Shown here: positions 16,217 through 24,061 of the stretch, piece by piece
Layout: each line of letters opens with the position of its first letter
How positions within the stretch are numbered: position 1 is the stretch's first letter
From: Dehalococcoidia bacterium
Lineage (GTDB): Bacteria; Chloroflexota; Dehalococcoidia; Tepidiformales; Tepidiformaceae
NCBI GenBank assembly: GCA_003104995.1
Contig: PQAO01000023.1
Coordinates: 1 to 64,000 of the forward strand
Direction: 5' to 3'
DNA length: 64,000 nucleotides
The notes under the pieces: model-generated
What the model saw: the letters and a program-made list of their open reading frames with translations, nothing else
Databases searched by the model: none
What the model was told of the DNA's origin: nothing
Translations under genes and position numbers: made by a program

Positions 16217-17725
16217 ATGGGGGCAGGAATCGTGTTGCGGAAACGAATCTGGCTGGTGGCGGCCGTTGGCGCGGCGATCCTCGTATTGGCTGCCGGAGGA
16301 GCGGTCGCACTCACCCGGGAACCACAAAGCGCTCGAGTGATCCTGGTGACGCCGGTGCCCGAGACCTCGCGTGAACTCAGCCTGCTTGAAGCGTGGCGGC
16401 TTACCGAAGAATCCGCTTCCGGCTGGGATGGCCGCTGGGTGATCGCGGCCCTGTACAGCACCGATGTCAACGATGCTCCCACAGCCGATACGGGCGCTTC
16501 CGGCCGCCGCCGAACGTGGCAGGCCGACCTCGTCAACGACGCGGGCGCGACACGCTGGTTGCGAATGACCAATGGCGTCGCAGTCGACGCCATTGACCCC
16601 GGGCACTCCGCAATGGCAGTGAACGGAGGTCCTTCGCGGCCTCCGGCCATCGACTCTCCAGAACTGCTTGCGCTCGCCCTTCGTGAGCACCCCGCGCTGC
16701 TTCCAGGCGCCGACAAGGCACGCGGCTACCACTTCGCCTACGGCCCCGACCCGGTGACCGGCCGCTGGCTGGCGTCCGTTTCGGGTGAGGCCGCAGGGGC
16801 GCCTGCGCGAGTGCTCATCGATCCTGAAGCGAAGGCCGTGGTGCGAGCCGAGCGCCTGGCCCTCCGCGGAGGTGGCTTGCTCGTATCCCGGGATGCAGGT
16901 GAAAGCTGGGCCGCATCCCGGTTGTCCGGCGTGGTGACCGCGATTGCCTCTGATGCGGCCGCCATGGAAGAAACTCCACGTGTATTTGCCGCAGCGTGGT
17001 CCGGTGATTCGCTGGGGCTCTGGGCAACGAGAGATGCAGGGCAATCGTGGGCGCGCGTGGCGATCCTCCCCGAGCGGGCTGGCCCTTCCGCGCGTGCCGT
17101 GGTCGCCGGGCCATGGGATGGGGCCGACAGCGTACTGCTGGCGACGAACGCCGGTGTCTGGGTGTATCGCATCCCTGACGGGTCGCTGCACGTCATCGAG
17201 ACCGGCGGCCCGGTGCTCGACCTCCTGCAAGATGCGGATGGGATGCTCCACGCGATCTTCATGAAGCAGGCGGACCCGGAGTCGGCACGGCACTACCGGT
17301 GGGACTCCGCAGGCTCGCGCTGGGAGCTGGTGGACCCGCAGCGCGTGACCCGGTTCGCGGATATTCCCGGCGCCGTGGCCTTTGAGGAAGTTGGCTCCGG
17401 TCAAACCATCCTGGCGTCGGGTGCTTCAGGGCAGTACACCCTGCGGGTCACGCCGCGCGGCATCGAGCTGGCGGGTAGTGCAGGGGCGGACGGGGAGCTC
17501 ACGCAATCCGGCGGTGTTCTAGGGCTGGCGGTGGCCCCGGACTTCGATGATTCTGGGGTCGCGCTGGCCGCGCTGTACACCGGCGCCGTGGTCCTGACGG
17601 CAGACCACGGCCAAACCTGGCGCCAGGTGACTGAAGTCCCCGGGCGCGGTGCGCAAGTGACGTTCGTGGGGCGCACCCTGGCGTTCATCTCCGTTCCAGG
17701 GAGTGCACAATGGGAAGGGTTCTGA
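16217..17725 (+). CDS. Membrane-anchored Asp-box beta-propeller protein
   Basis: 502 residues from ATG 16217. A basic start (LRKRIW) precedes one hydrophobic segment at about 13-35, acting as a signal anchor or uncleaved signal, so the rest is extracytoplasmic. Three Asp-box (BNR-type) motifs are visible: SRDAGESW, TRDAGQSW and TADHGQTW, as in sialidase-like and sortilin-like propellers. No sialidase catalytic Arg triad or Tyr/Glu pair is evident, so a binding or scaffold role is more likely than catalysis. The gene overlaps the Cys-rich secreted protein by 16 bases, so the two are co-expressed. Confidence 0.8.
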   Translation: MGAGIVLRKRIWLVAAVGAAILVLAAGGAVALTREPQSARVILVTPVPETSRELSLLEAWRLTEESASGWDGRWVIAALYSTDVNDAPTADTGASGRRRTWQADLVNDAGATRWLRMTNGVAVDAIDPGHSAMAVNGGPSRPPAIDSPELLALALREHPALLPGADKARGYHFAYGPDPVTGRWLASVSGEAAGAPARVLIDPEAKAVVRAERLALRGGGLLVSRDAGESWAASRLSGVVTAIASDAAAMEETPRVFAAAWSGDSLGLWATRDAGQSWARVAILPERAGPSARAVVAGPWDGADSVLLATNAGVWVYRIPDGSLHVIETGGPVLDLLQDADGMLHAIFMKQADPESARHYRWDSAGSRWELVDPQRVTRFADIPGAVAFEEVGSGQTILASGASGQYTLRVTPRGIELAGSAGADGELTQSGGVLGLAVAPDFDDSGVALAALYTGAVVLTADHGQTWRQVTEVPGRGAQVTFVGRTLAFISVPGSAQWEGF

Positions 17726-18219
17726 CTGCCATCGCGTTCGGACTTGTGGCCGTGGCCCTGGTGTTCGGCGCGGGCCACGGCAAGGCCACGACGTGGTATT
17801 CGGGAAAAGTATCCACGGGTTACGCTTTCGGCAGCCTAACCGGTGCCGCGTCGGGGTTAGGGGAGCTGACCCAGGGCCACTTCGCCAACCACAGCTCCAC
17901 CTGGTGCCCCGGAGACCCCTCCGCCTACTGGTCGTTTGGTACCTGGATCTGGGGCCTCAGCCCTGCACCGACGATGTACCAGGGCGACGGATCCGCTGTG
18001 TATCCGACTTCGTTTATGTTGCACGATATCGGCGACCCAACGTGCTCAGGTGGGAGCTACTGGGTGGACCTCTACTTTGGAAGATACAAGAACCCAAACG
18101 ATGACTGTGATTGCAACAACGCAACGGAAGTCTTTTACATCTCCTACAACTACGTGAACAACTGCCAGGACGCATGGGCCCATGGATGGACCTACGTGGG
18201 GTACTACGGTCCGGACTAA
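17710..18219 (+). CDS. Secreted Cys/Tyr/Trp-rich protein of unknown function
   Basis: 169 residues. AGGGAG precedes the ATG, which lies inside the end of the propeller gene. A signal peptide (MGRVLTAIAFGLVAVALVFG) is followed by a mature domain rich in Tyr, Trp, Gly and Asn. It has five or six Cys, including a DDCDCNN cluster and the C of STWCPGD, which suggests disulphides outside the cell. I recognise no family. The overlap points to a joint surface function with the propeller protein, for example adhesion or an exported structural complex; this is inference. Confidence 0.75.
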   Translation: MGRVLTAIAFGLVAVALVFGAGHGKATTWYSGKVSTGYAFGSLTGAASGLGELTQGHFANHSSTWCPGDPSAYWSFGTWIWGLSPAPTMYQGDGSAVYPTSFMLHDIGDPTCSGGSYWVDLYFGRYKNPNDDCDCNNATEVFYISYNYVNNCQDAWAHGWTYVGYYGPD

Positions 18220-18241
18220 AGGAGCCCTTCGACAGGTAAGC

Positions 18242-18306
18242 GCCGCTTTCCGGGTGCTCCAGCGCGAATCAGACCGCCTCGGGCTCGGTCTCTCCTTCCG
18301 CTGAAC
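18242..18306. repeat. Duplicated 3' end of the gene at 5679-6086
   Basis: About 65 bases match 6024-6088 with a handful of substitutions, for example TTCCGGGTGCTCCAGCGCGA. The match ends exactly where the block shared with 14622 onward begins. It supplies the last dozen codons of the CoA-transferase on the other strand. Confidence 0.85.
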
Positions 18307-20554
18307 GCCCCAGCCCGGCCAGCACCTCATCCGTGTGCTCGCCGAGCTGCGGGGCCGGGTAGCGGAAGCCGCCCGGCGTGCGCGAAAACTCCGCGTACGA
18401 GCGCACCCCTGCCACCGTCCCGAACCCGGCCAGCTCGTATTCCTCCCAGAATCCGTTGGCGTGCAGCCACGGGTCCGTTGTCGTTTCGTCGCGCGTAACC
18501 GCTGATGCCGCCGGGATGCCGTGGCGATGCAACGCGACCAGCACGGCTTCCCGCTCCATGCTGGCGACCTTCGCCGCGATCGCTGCTGCGAGATCGCCTG
18601 TCCGCGGTTCCTCCACGCCACGCGGCCAGCGCTCGCGCAAGCCCGGCTCCCCGAGCGCGTCGCAGAACGCCTCGAACTGGCCCGGGCCGGTCGCCGCGAT
18701 CGCCAGCCACCCATTTGCGCAGGCGTACAGCCCCTCGAGTGCGCTCGTGCCGGCACAGTCCCTGTATGCCACCGGGGCGGGCGGCCGCCCTTCGTGCCAC
18801 GTCAGTTCGCCCGACTGGCAGACCACGCTCTGGTTCGCGAGCGAGGTCCACACGTGCTGGCCCCGGCCCGTGCGCTCCCGCGCGTTGAGCGCCGTCACCA
18901 CCGCGAACGCGGCCATCAGCCCGCTCGCCTCGTCGTTCACCGGCAGCGTGTGGAACACGGGCTCGCCATCGCCGCCCTGGGCCGACATCATGCCGCTGAG
19001 CGCCTGGAGCAGCGGGTCGAACCCCGGGTTGGGCGCCAGCGGCCCCGTCTTCCCGTAGCCCAGCACCGAACAGGTGATGATCCGCGGGTTGATCGCGCTC
19101 AGGGTCTCGTGGTCGATCTTCAGCCGCCCGCTCACGCCCAGCCGGTAGTTGTCCACCACCACGTCGGACGTGCAGACCAGGTCGTAGAAGCGCTCCAGGT
19201 CCTCCGGGTCTTTCAGGTCGAGCACCACCCCGCGCTTGCCCCGGTTCCACCCCGCGAACCCCAGCGCGGCCGTGCGGAACGAGTCGCCATGGCGCGGCTC
19301 CACCTTGATCACGTCGGCCCCATAGTTCGCCAGGATGGTCGGCCCGAACGGCCCCGCGATCACGACGCCGAGGTCGAGCACCCGGATCCCGGCCAGCGGG
19401 GCCTCCGTGCGCCGAAGGGCGGGCGCCGCCACACGCTCCCGGGGCCCCCAGCCGACTGCTTCCGGAGTGGTATCGGACATCAGGGCCCGCACCTCGCCCG
19501 GCGTCTCGGTCAGCTTGGCCGAAACGCCCGGCACCGCGACCGTCCCCAGCACGGGGTGCCGCAGCTCCACGCGCATCCCGTTCGCCGCGACCTGTTCGCC
19601 CGCGAACCACGCGGTCCGGTCGCCCACGGGCCCTGAGGGGACGCCCGCCGCGTGCAGGACCTCCAGCCATTCGTGCCGGGGGCGCTCCGCAAAACGCGCC
19701 TCCAGCCGCTCCATCGCCATCTGGTTGCCAGGCGCCTTCTGCAGGTTCGCGATCTCCCCGTCGATGCCTTCCTCCGCCAGGATTTCCACGAGGTCGAGCG
19801 CTTCGAGCGCCTCGAGGAAGAACGGCATGAAGAGCGTCGCCAGGAACAGCCACTCGCCGTCGGCGCACCGGTAGAGGCGGTAGTTCGGGCTGCCGCCGCG
19901 GGTGCCGCGCCCGCCGACGATGCGCATCACGCCCTCGGCCCGGATCGCCCCGCCCGACTGCACCGCCGCCATCCCGTGGACGCCGGAGCAGACCACCGCC
20001 TGTCCCATCCCGCTCTGCGCACGTTCGAACAGCGCCGCCCCGGCGGCCGCGGCGATGGCCTGCGCGTGCCCGTAGGCCACCTGCGGCGTGACCAGGTGGA
20101 CCGGCACGTCGTCCCAGCTCGATTGCGCCCAGGCGATCCCGGAGACCGCCTGCATAAGCGATTCCGCCGGTGGCACGCTGCTCCAGCGGCCCGTCGTCCC
20201 GAACATCGGCGCCCACAGGTGGGCCAGCCGCGGGTGGGCGGCAGTCAGCGTCGCACCATCGAAGCCGAGCCGCTCAAGCTCGCCCGGCGTGGCATCGAAC
20301 ACGGCCACATCCGCCTTCGCCAGCAGGCCGCGCGCGGTGCTGAGGCCAGATGCGCCATCGAGGTCGAGCACGAGCCGGCGCTTGTTGCAGTTCCAGGCCA
20401 GGTAGCCGGGGTGCGCGGCCATCCGGTCGCCCGCCGGGGGTTCGGCCTTCACGACATCGGCGCCGAACTGGGCGAGCAGCCCGCAGGCCATGGGCCCGGC
20501 CACGCCCTGGGTGAAGTCGAGCACGCGCACGCCTGCGTAAGGTCCTTCAGCCAC
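18269..20554 (-). CDS. Double CaiB/BaiF-type (family III) CoA-transferase
   Basis: 761 residues from GTG 20554 (GAGAGGG just upstream). Two family III CoA-transferase units are fused: about residues 1-390 (opening VRVLDFTQGVAGPMACGLLAQFGADVVKAE-like) and about 395-750 (opening IRVLDLGVVIAGPFGPTILA). Unit 2 keeps the catalytic Asp context VNDEASG. The equivalent stretch in unit 1 reads TPQVAYG, with Gln in place of Asp, so unit 1 is probably inactive or structural. These enzymes transfer CoA between acids. The last residues (SAEGETEPEAV) come from the inserted 18242-18306 fragment rather than the family sequence. The final 95 or so codons are copied in the chimera at 14603. Confidence 0.9.
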   Translation of the reverse strand: MAEGPYAGVRVLDFTQGVAGPMACGLLAQFGADVVKAEPPAGDRMAAHPGYLAWNCNKRRLVLDLDGASGLSTARGLLAKADVAVFDATPGELERLGFDGATLTAAHPRLAHLWAPMFGTTGRWSSVPPAESLMQAVSGIAWAQSSWDDVPVHLVTPQVAYGHAQAIAAAAGAALFERAQSGMGQAVVCSGVHGMAAVQSGGAIRAEGVMRIVGGRGTRGGSPNYRLYRCADGEWLFLATLFMPFFLEALEALDLVEILAEEGIDGEIANLQKAPGNQMAMERLEARFAERPRHEWLEVLHAAGVPSGPVGDRTAWFAGEQVAANGMRVELRHPVLGTVAVPGVSAKLTETPGEVRALMSDTTPEAVGWGPRERVAAPALRRTEAPLAGIRVLDLGVVIAGPFGPTILANYGADVIKVEPRHGDSFRTAALGFAGWNRGKRGVVLDLKDPEDLERFYDLVCTSDVVVDNYRLGVSGRLKIDHETLSAINPRIITCSVLGYGKTGPLAPNPGFDPLLQALSGMMSAQGGDGEPVFHTLPVNDEASGLMAAFAVVTALNARERTGRGQHVWTSLANQSVVCQSGELTWHEGRPPAPVAYRDCAGTSALEGLYACANGWLAIAATGPGQFEAFCDALGEPGLRERWPRGVEEPRTGDLAAAIAAKVASMEREAVLVALHRHGIPAASAVTRDETTTDPWLHANGFWEEYELAGFGTVAGVRSYAEFSRTPGGFRYPAPQLGEHTDEVLAGLGRSAEGETEPEAV

Positions 20555-20623
20555 CTGGCCCTCTCGCTTCGGGGATGGCGGCAAGCTTACGCATTGGGGG
20601 CAGGCTGGCAACCGCCCGTCCTC

Positions 20624-20661
20624 AAAACAAGACCCCGTCAGCCCTCGAAAGGGCGACGGGG
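20624..20661 (-). terminator. Hairpin terminator of the 54-residue gene
   Basis: Arms CCCCGTC-GCCCT / AGGGC-TGACGGGG with a short CGAA-type loop, followed on the minus strand by TCTTGTTTTG. It ends the small-gene transcript about 107 bases past its stop codon. A second small hairpin (GGACAA / TTTGTCC) lies within that 3' region. Confidence 0.65.
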
Positions 20662-20767
20662 AGGATTGCGAGAATCGTCGCGAACACGGGCCGTGCCTGT
20701 CAAGGACAAAGTGCCTTGTCCGCGAGGCCCCAGACGAGGTCGAGGGCATCGTCCAGGGAAAGCCGGT

Positions 20768-20932
20768 TCAGGCGTCTTCAAGCCTTTCGAGTGCGGGCCG
20801 GTAGAGCGCCACCACCGCAGCGGTCGCCTCACGCAACAGGCGCCTGCGCTGGGCGCTGTCCTCGGGGGACAGCTCAATCTCCTTCCCGTTCACAACGACC
20901 TTCATGCGGGCCCCGGGCTCTCGAACCGTCAT
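20768..20932 (-). CDS. Small hypothetical protein (54 residues)
   Basis: Read directly from the sequence: ATG 20932 to TGA 20768, with AGAGG upstream at a good distance. After nine variable residues comes MKVVVNGKEIELSPEDSAQR, then a helix RRLLREATAAVVALYRPALE and the end RLEDA. It looks like a short beta hairpin plus a helix. No family name can be given. The start region (GAGGTAGAGACATGA) recurs at 46957 before a 14-codon frame. It has its own terminator and lies between the CoA-transferase and the HAD gene. Confidence 0.65.
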   Translation of the reverse strand: MTVREPGARMKVVVNGKEIELSPEDSAQRRRLLREATAAVVALYRPALERLEDA

Positions 20933-21138
20933 GTCTCTACCTCTTCAGAAGCTAATCGTTGCACGCAGGCGCCAAGAAGTCATCACATGGATGACGGAAG
21001 GGCGGCATTTAGAGACTCGACGCACCTGGGGCGCCAGAGGAGGCCGCCACGCTGTGTGCCATGGGGAATTCCCCGGCTTCCACGGCACGATCGTTTGTGG
21101 GGAAGACCCCAACCGCCCATGCTGGTACCTTCGGACCC

Positions 21139-21948
21139 ATGCCCTACCGCCTCATCGCCATCGACCTCGATGGGACGCTCCTGAACACGCACGGCGGGGT
21201 CTCTCCCGCCACCGGCGAGGCCCTCCAGCGCGCCGCCGCGGCCGGCATCCTCCTCGCGCCCGCCACCGCCCGCTGGTACCAGGCCGCTGTCCGCCCGTTC
21301 GAGCAACTCGGCCTGCAGGTCGCCGCCATCGCCTCGGCGGGCTCCGATATCCGGGGCGCCGACGGGACAGTCCTCGTGCAGGACCCCCTCCCCGCTGACT
21401 TCGCCACCTTCGTGGCCGGCCTCTGCGACCGCGCGGGCTGGCCCGCAACCCTCGCCGTGCCCTCGAAAGCCTACCGCCGCGCGAACGAACTCCCGCCGTG
21501 GGCCGCGAACGCCCCCGAGTGGCTCCGGCCGGTCACCCACCTCCGCGACGCCGACCTCTCGGGGCTGCTCGCCGTCCTGGCCGAACCGCAACCCGGCGAC
21601 CCCTACCTGCACGAACTCGAGGCCTGGCGGGGGCGCGTCTCCATGCACTCCGCGGTGGCCTACAACGGCGACGCCATGGTCACGCTCACCGCGCCGGGCG
21701 TCGACAAGGGCTCCGGGTTGCTCGCGCTCTGCAGGTCGCTCGGCATCGACCCCTCCGAAGCGGTTGCCATCGGCGATAGCGAAGTCGACATCCCCATGTT
21801 CCCCATCGCCGGCCTGGCTGTCGCGGTCGAATCGGGCACGGAAGCAGCCCGCGCCGCTGCCCACCGCCTCATCCCCTCGCCCGACGACGACGGCATCGCC
21901 GTGCTCATCGACGAGCTGCTCATCGACGAGCTGCTCGCCGGCGGCTGA
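21139..21948 (+). CDS. HAD-superfamily phosphatase, Cof type
   Basis: 269 residues. Motif I is DLDGTLL with the nucleophile Asp9 and acid Asp11; the PATARWYQAAVRPFEQLGL segment holds motif II; DKGSGLLALC carries the motif III Lys; and IGDSEVDIPMF is motif IV. The C2 cap between residues of about 80 and 190 is the Cof/sugar-phosphatase type. TACCTT seven bases before the ATG suggests a leaderless message. The C-terminus holds a 15-bp direct repeat that encodes IDELL twice. Sugar or cofactor phosphates are typical substrates; none can be assigned. Confidence 0.9.
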   Translation: MPYRLIAIDLDGTLLNTHGGVSPATGEALQRAAAAGILLAPATARWYQAAVRPFEQLGLQVAAIASAGSDIRGADGTVLVQDPLPADFATFVAGLCDRAGWPATLAVPSKAYRRANELPPWAANAPEWLRPVTHLRDADLSGLLAVLAEPQPGDPYLHELEAWRGRVSMHSAVAYNGDAMVTLTAPGVDKGSGLLALCRSLGIDPSEAVAIGDSEVDIPMFPIAGLAVAVESGTEAARAAAHRLIPSPDDDGIAVLIDELLIDELLAGG

Positions 21949-21950
21949 AC

Positions 21951-22934
21951 CTACGCCGAGCGCAGCACCAGCGTGACGACCTCGCGCTCGACCCCGCCCA
22001 GGCGGCGCTTGTACTCCTCCTCGCCCCGGAGGAAATCGAACCGCCGCTTCCCCCGCTCGCAGGCATCCCGGATCGCCCACGCTTTGCTGACCAGGCCCGC
22101 CGCCAGGTGCGCAAACGCCGGGTCGTAGCCGCTGTTATAGAGGTAGACGGTCGCTTCGTCCTCGAAGGCGAGCGTCATCGCGATCTCCGCGCCGTCGAGC
22201 GTGAGCGTCGATAGCCGCAGCATCCCGAGCGCCGAAAACGTCGCCGCCAGGTCGCGGAAGAACGCCTCCATCGCCGGTGTCAGGAACTCATCCTTGTCGC
22301 CCCGGCTAATACGCATCAGCTCGAAGAAGCGGTCGAGCTTCGCGGCGATGCCATCGGGCGTGTCCGCGCTGTCGAACCCCGCCTGCCCGGCCGCCTCCAG
22401 GTTGCGCATCTTGCGCCGCAGTTCGTGCCGGTCCCTCTTCGAAAGCCCCGCGACGTACGCCTCGAAGTCGCCGTCCAGGTCCACCCCGGGACAGACCGCC
22501 TCGTGGCGCCGCTCCACGGTCCACCCGGGTGCCGCGGCCTGCTCGATCGCGGCGGTCATCGGGGCGTTGGCGGGTAGGCCCCAGAAGGTTGCCGCCGGGG
22601 TCAGGGCTTCGCGGAGCCACTCGAGGGTTCCCGCGGCGACTGCTGCTTCCTCCCCGGGGAGCGCCAGCGGCCCCGCGTAGTCGCGCACGTTGTGGTCGCC
22701 CAGCTCGCGCGCCATTTCGCGCTCCGCATCGAGCGCTCCCACCCCGATGAGCCCTTCGGCCCCGCGTATCGACAGGAACACCGGCGCCGATTCCCCGCCG
22801 AAGTGCCGCAGCCACACCGCGTGCCATGCGGGGTGGAGGAACGGCGTAGCCCGCGGCACCCGCGCATGCAGCGCCGCCCACTCCGCTTCGAGCGATTCGA
22901 ACGCCTGTGAAGTAACCAGGGGAAGGCCGGACAC
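21951..22934 (-). CDS. FemAB/GNAT-like acyltransferase (CelD/BcsL type)
   Basis: 327 residues from GTG 22934; the exact start is weakly supported because there is no clear ribosome site and heptamer repeats lie just upstream. The fold resembles FemAB-like double GNAT proteins: an N-terminal ESLEAEWAALHARVPRATPF segment, central LSKRDRHELRRKMRNLE (a known BcsL/CelD-type stretch), and a C-terminal GNAT half with ATVYLYNSGYDPAFAHLAAG and FDFLRGEEEYKRRLGG. Such enzymes modify cell-envelope polymers. It converges with the HAD gene, with two bases between their stop codons. Confidence 0.85.
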   Translation of the reverse strand: MSGLPLVTSQAFESLEAEWAALHARVPRATPFLHPAWHAVWLRHFGGESAPVFLSIRGAEGLIGVGALDAEREMARELGDHNVRDYAGPLALPGEEAAVAAGTLEWLREALTPAATFWGLPANAPMTAAIEQAAAPGWTVERRHEAVCPGVDLDGDFEAYVAGLSKRDRHELRRKMRNLEAAGQAGFDSADTPDGIAAKLDRFFELMRISRGDKDEFLTPAMEAFFRDLAATFSALGMLRLSTLTLDGAEIAMTLAFEDEATVYLYNSGYDPAFAHLAAGLVSKAWAIRDACERGKRRFDFLRGEEEYKRRLGGVEREVVTLVLRSA

Positions 22935-22939
22935 GGAGG

Positions 22940-22974
22940 GATTGTCGATTGCCGATTCCCGATTGTCGATTGCG
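22940..22974. repeat. Short heptamer repeat (GATTGTC/GATTCCC type)
   Basis: GATTGTC, GATTGCC, GATTCCC, GATTGTC, GATTGCG in tandem, between two minus-strand genes. Same family as 3979, 26085, 33018 and 35451. Confidence 0.65.
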
Positions 22975-22989
22975 CCGGGAGTGGGCCTG

Positions 22990-23565
22990 TTACCGGTCCA
23001 GCGCAGCCCAGAGGCCGGCCTGCGCCACGGTGAATTCGGGCATGGCAGCCGTTTCGAGTGCCTCGCCGGGTCCCAGCCGCACTCCGTCGCGGCCCGCGTC
23101 GAAGACCTCCACTGTCCGGGCGTAGGGATCGATGCGCCAGCAGCTATCGGCGCCATTCGCCCGGAAGACGCGGCACTTGCGGCGAAGCTCAGCCATGGTC
23201 TGCTCCTCGGAACGAACCTCCACCGCGAGCGTCGGCATGCTCGACTCACTCATGTCCCGGTCCGGTCCCCAATACGCGGTGTCCGCGAGCCGGTAGCCCG
23301 ACCCATCTGGAAGCCGCAGACGCCGTTCCGGCCCCCCTCGTCCACCATGGACCAGGATATAGCTGTAGATCAGGTAATCGAGAAACATGACGAGCTGCGC
23401 ATGGAGTCTGTCGGGCATGGGTTTCTGCAGCACCAATCCGTCGACGTATTCGAGGTATGGCTTCTCTTCGGGCAGCGCGAGGTATTCCTCCTCGGTCATG
23501 CGGCGGCCGTGGTGCTTCGAGACGGGAAGTTGCTGCGCCGGTGCCCCGGGGCGTCGAATGGCCAT
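22990..23565 (-). CDS. Uma2-family putative endonuclease
   Basis: 191 residues from ATG 23565, with TATACT six bases upstream (leaderless). Typical Uma2 (DUF820) layout: MTEEEYLALPEEKPYLEYVDG near the start, an H-rich turn (HAQLVMFLDYLI), the PD-(D/E)xK-like core with TLAVEVRSEEQTMAELRRK in which Glu and Lys match the catalytic positions, then WRIDPYARTVEVF. These proteins are abundant in Cyanobacteria and Chloroflexota and are thought to be related to restriction-type nucleases. Solitary gene; activity not established. Confidence 0.85.
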   Translation of the reverse strand: MAIRRPGAPAQQLPVSKHHGRRMTEEEYLALPEEKPYLEYVDGLVLQKPMPDRLHAQLVMFLDYLIYSYILVHGGRGGPERRLRLPDGSGYRLADTAYWGPDRDMSESSMPTLAVEVRSEEQTMAELRRKCRVFRANGADSCWRIDPYARTVEVFDAGRDGVRLGPGEALETAAMPEFTVAQAGLWAALDR

Positions 23566-23620
23566 GTTGTGAGTATACGACCCGCCGCCACGCACCCCCG
23601 CAGCCCCAGCACCTGTCGCT

Positions 23621-24025
23621 CCTTCGAACACAGAGGCGCCGAGACACGGAGTTCTCTCCGTTGATCCCTCCGCGCCTCCGTGCCTCCGTGTTCATCCTCT
23701 GGCGCCACGGCGGTCACGCGGAGATCCTTCGAACACAGAGGCGCCGAGGCACAGAGATATCTCTCCGTTGACCCTCCGCGCCTCCGTGCCTCCGTGTTCA
23801 TCCTCTGGCGCCACGGCGGTCAGGCGGAGATCTTCGAACACAAAGGCGCCGAGGCACGGAGATATCTCTCCGTTGACCCCTCCGCGCCTTCGTGCCTCCG
23901 TGTTCATCCTCTGGCGCCACGGCGGTCAGGCGGAGCTCCTTCGAACACAAAGGCGCCGAGGCACGGAGATATCTCTCCGTTGACCCCTCCGCGCCTCCGT
24001 GCCTCCGTGTTCATCCTCTGGCGCG
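23621..24025. repeat. Four-copy tandem array of hairpin-forming repeat, about 105 bp each
   Basis: Copies start at 23621, 23726, 23831 and 23938. Each has a left arm CTTCGAACACAGAGGCGCCG leading to CACGGAG, and a right arm GCCTCCGTGCCTCCGTGTTC, which are near-complementary, followed by a shared ATCCTCTGGCGCCACGGCGG link. Each copy could fold as a long hairpin. Copies differ by few bases, so expansion is recent. Open frames across it on both strands are artefacts of the repeat. No gene lies between 23566 and 24061. Confidence 0.85.
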
Positions 24026-24061
24026 CCCTTCGCGCCCTCGGCGCCCTGGCGGCCGCCTCTC

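Noticed and set aside
20932-21138. Riboswitch before the HAD gene
   Set aside because: Only a short GGGGAATTCCCC palindrome is seen; no known riboswitch core.
23621-24025. CRISPR array
   Set aside because: Repeats are about 105 bp end to end with no unique spacers and no cas gene nearby.
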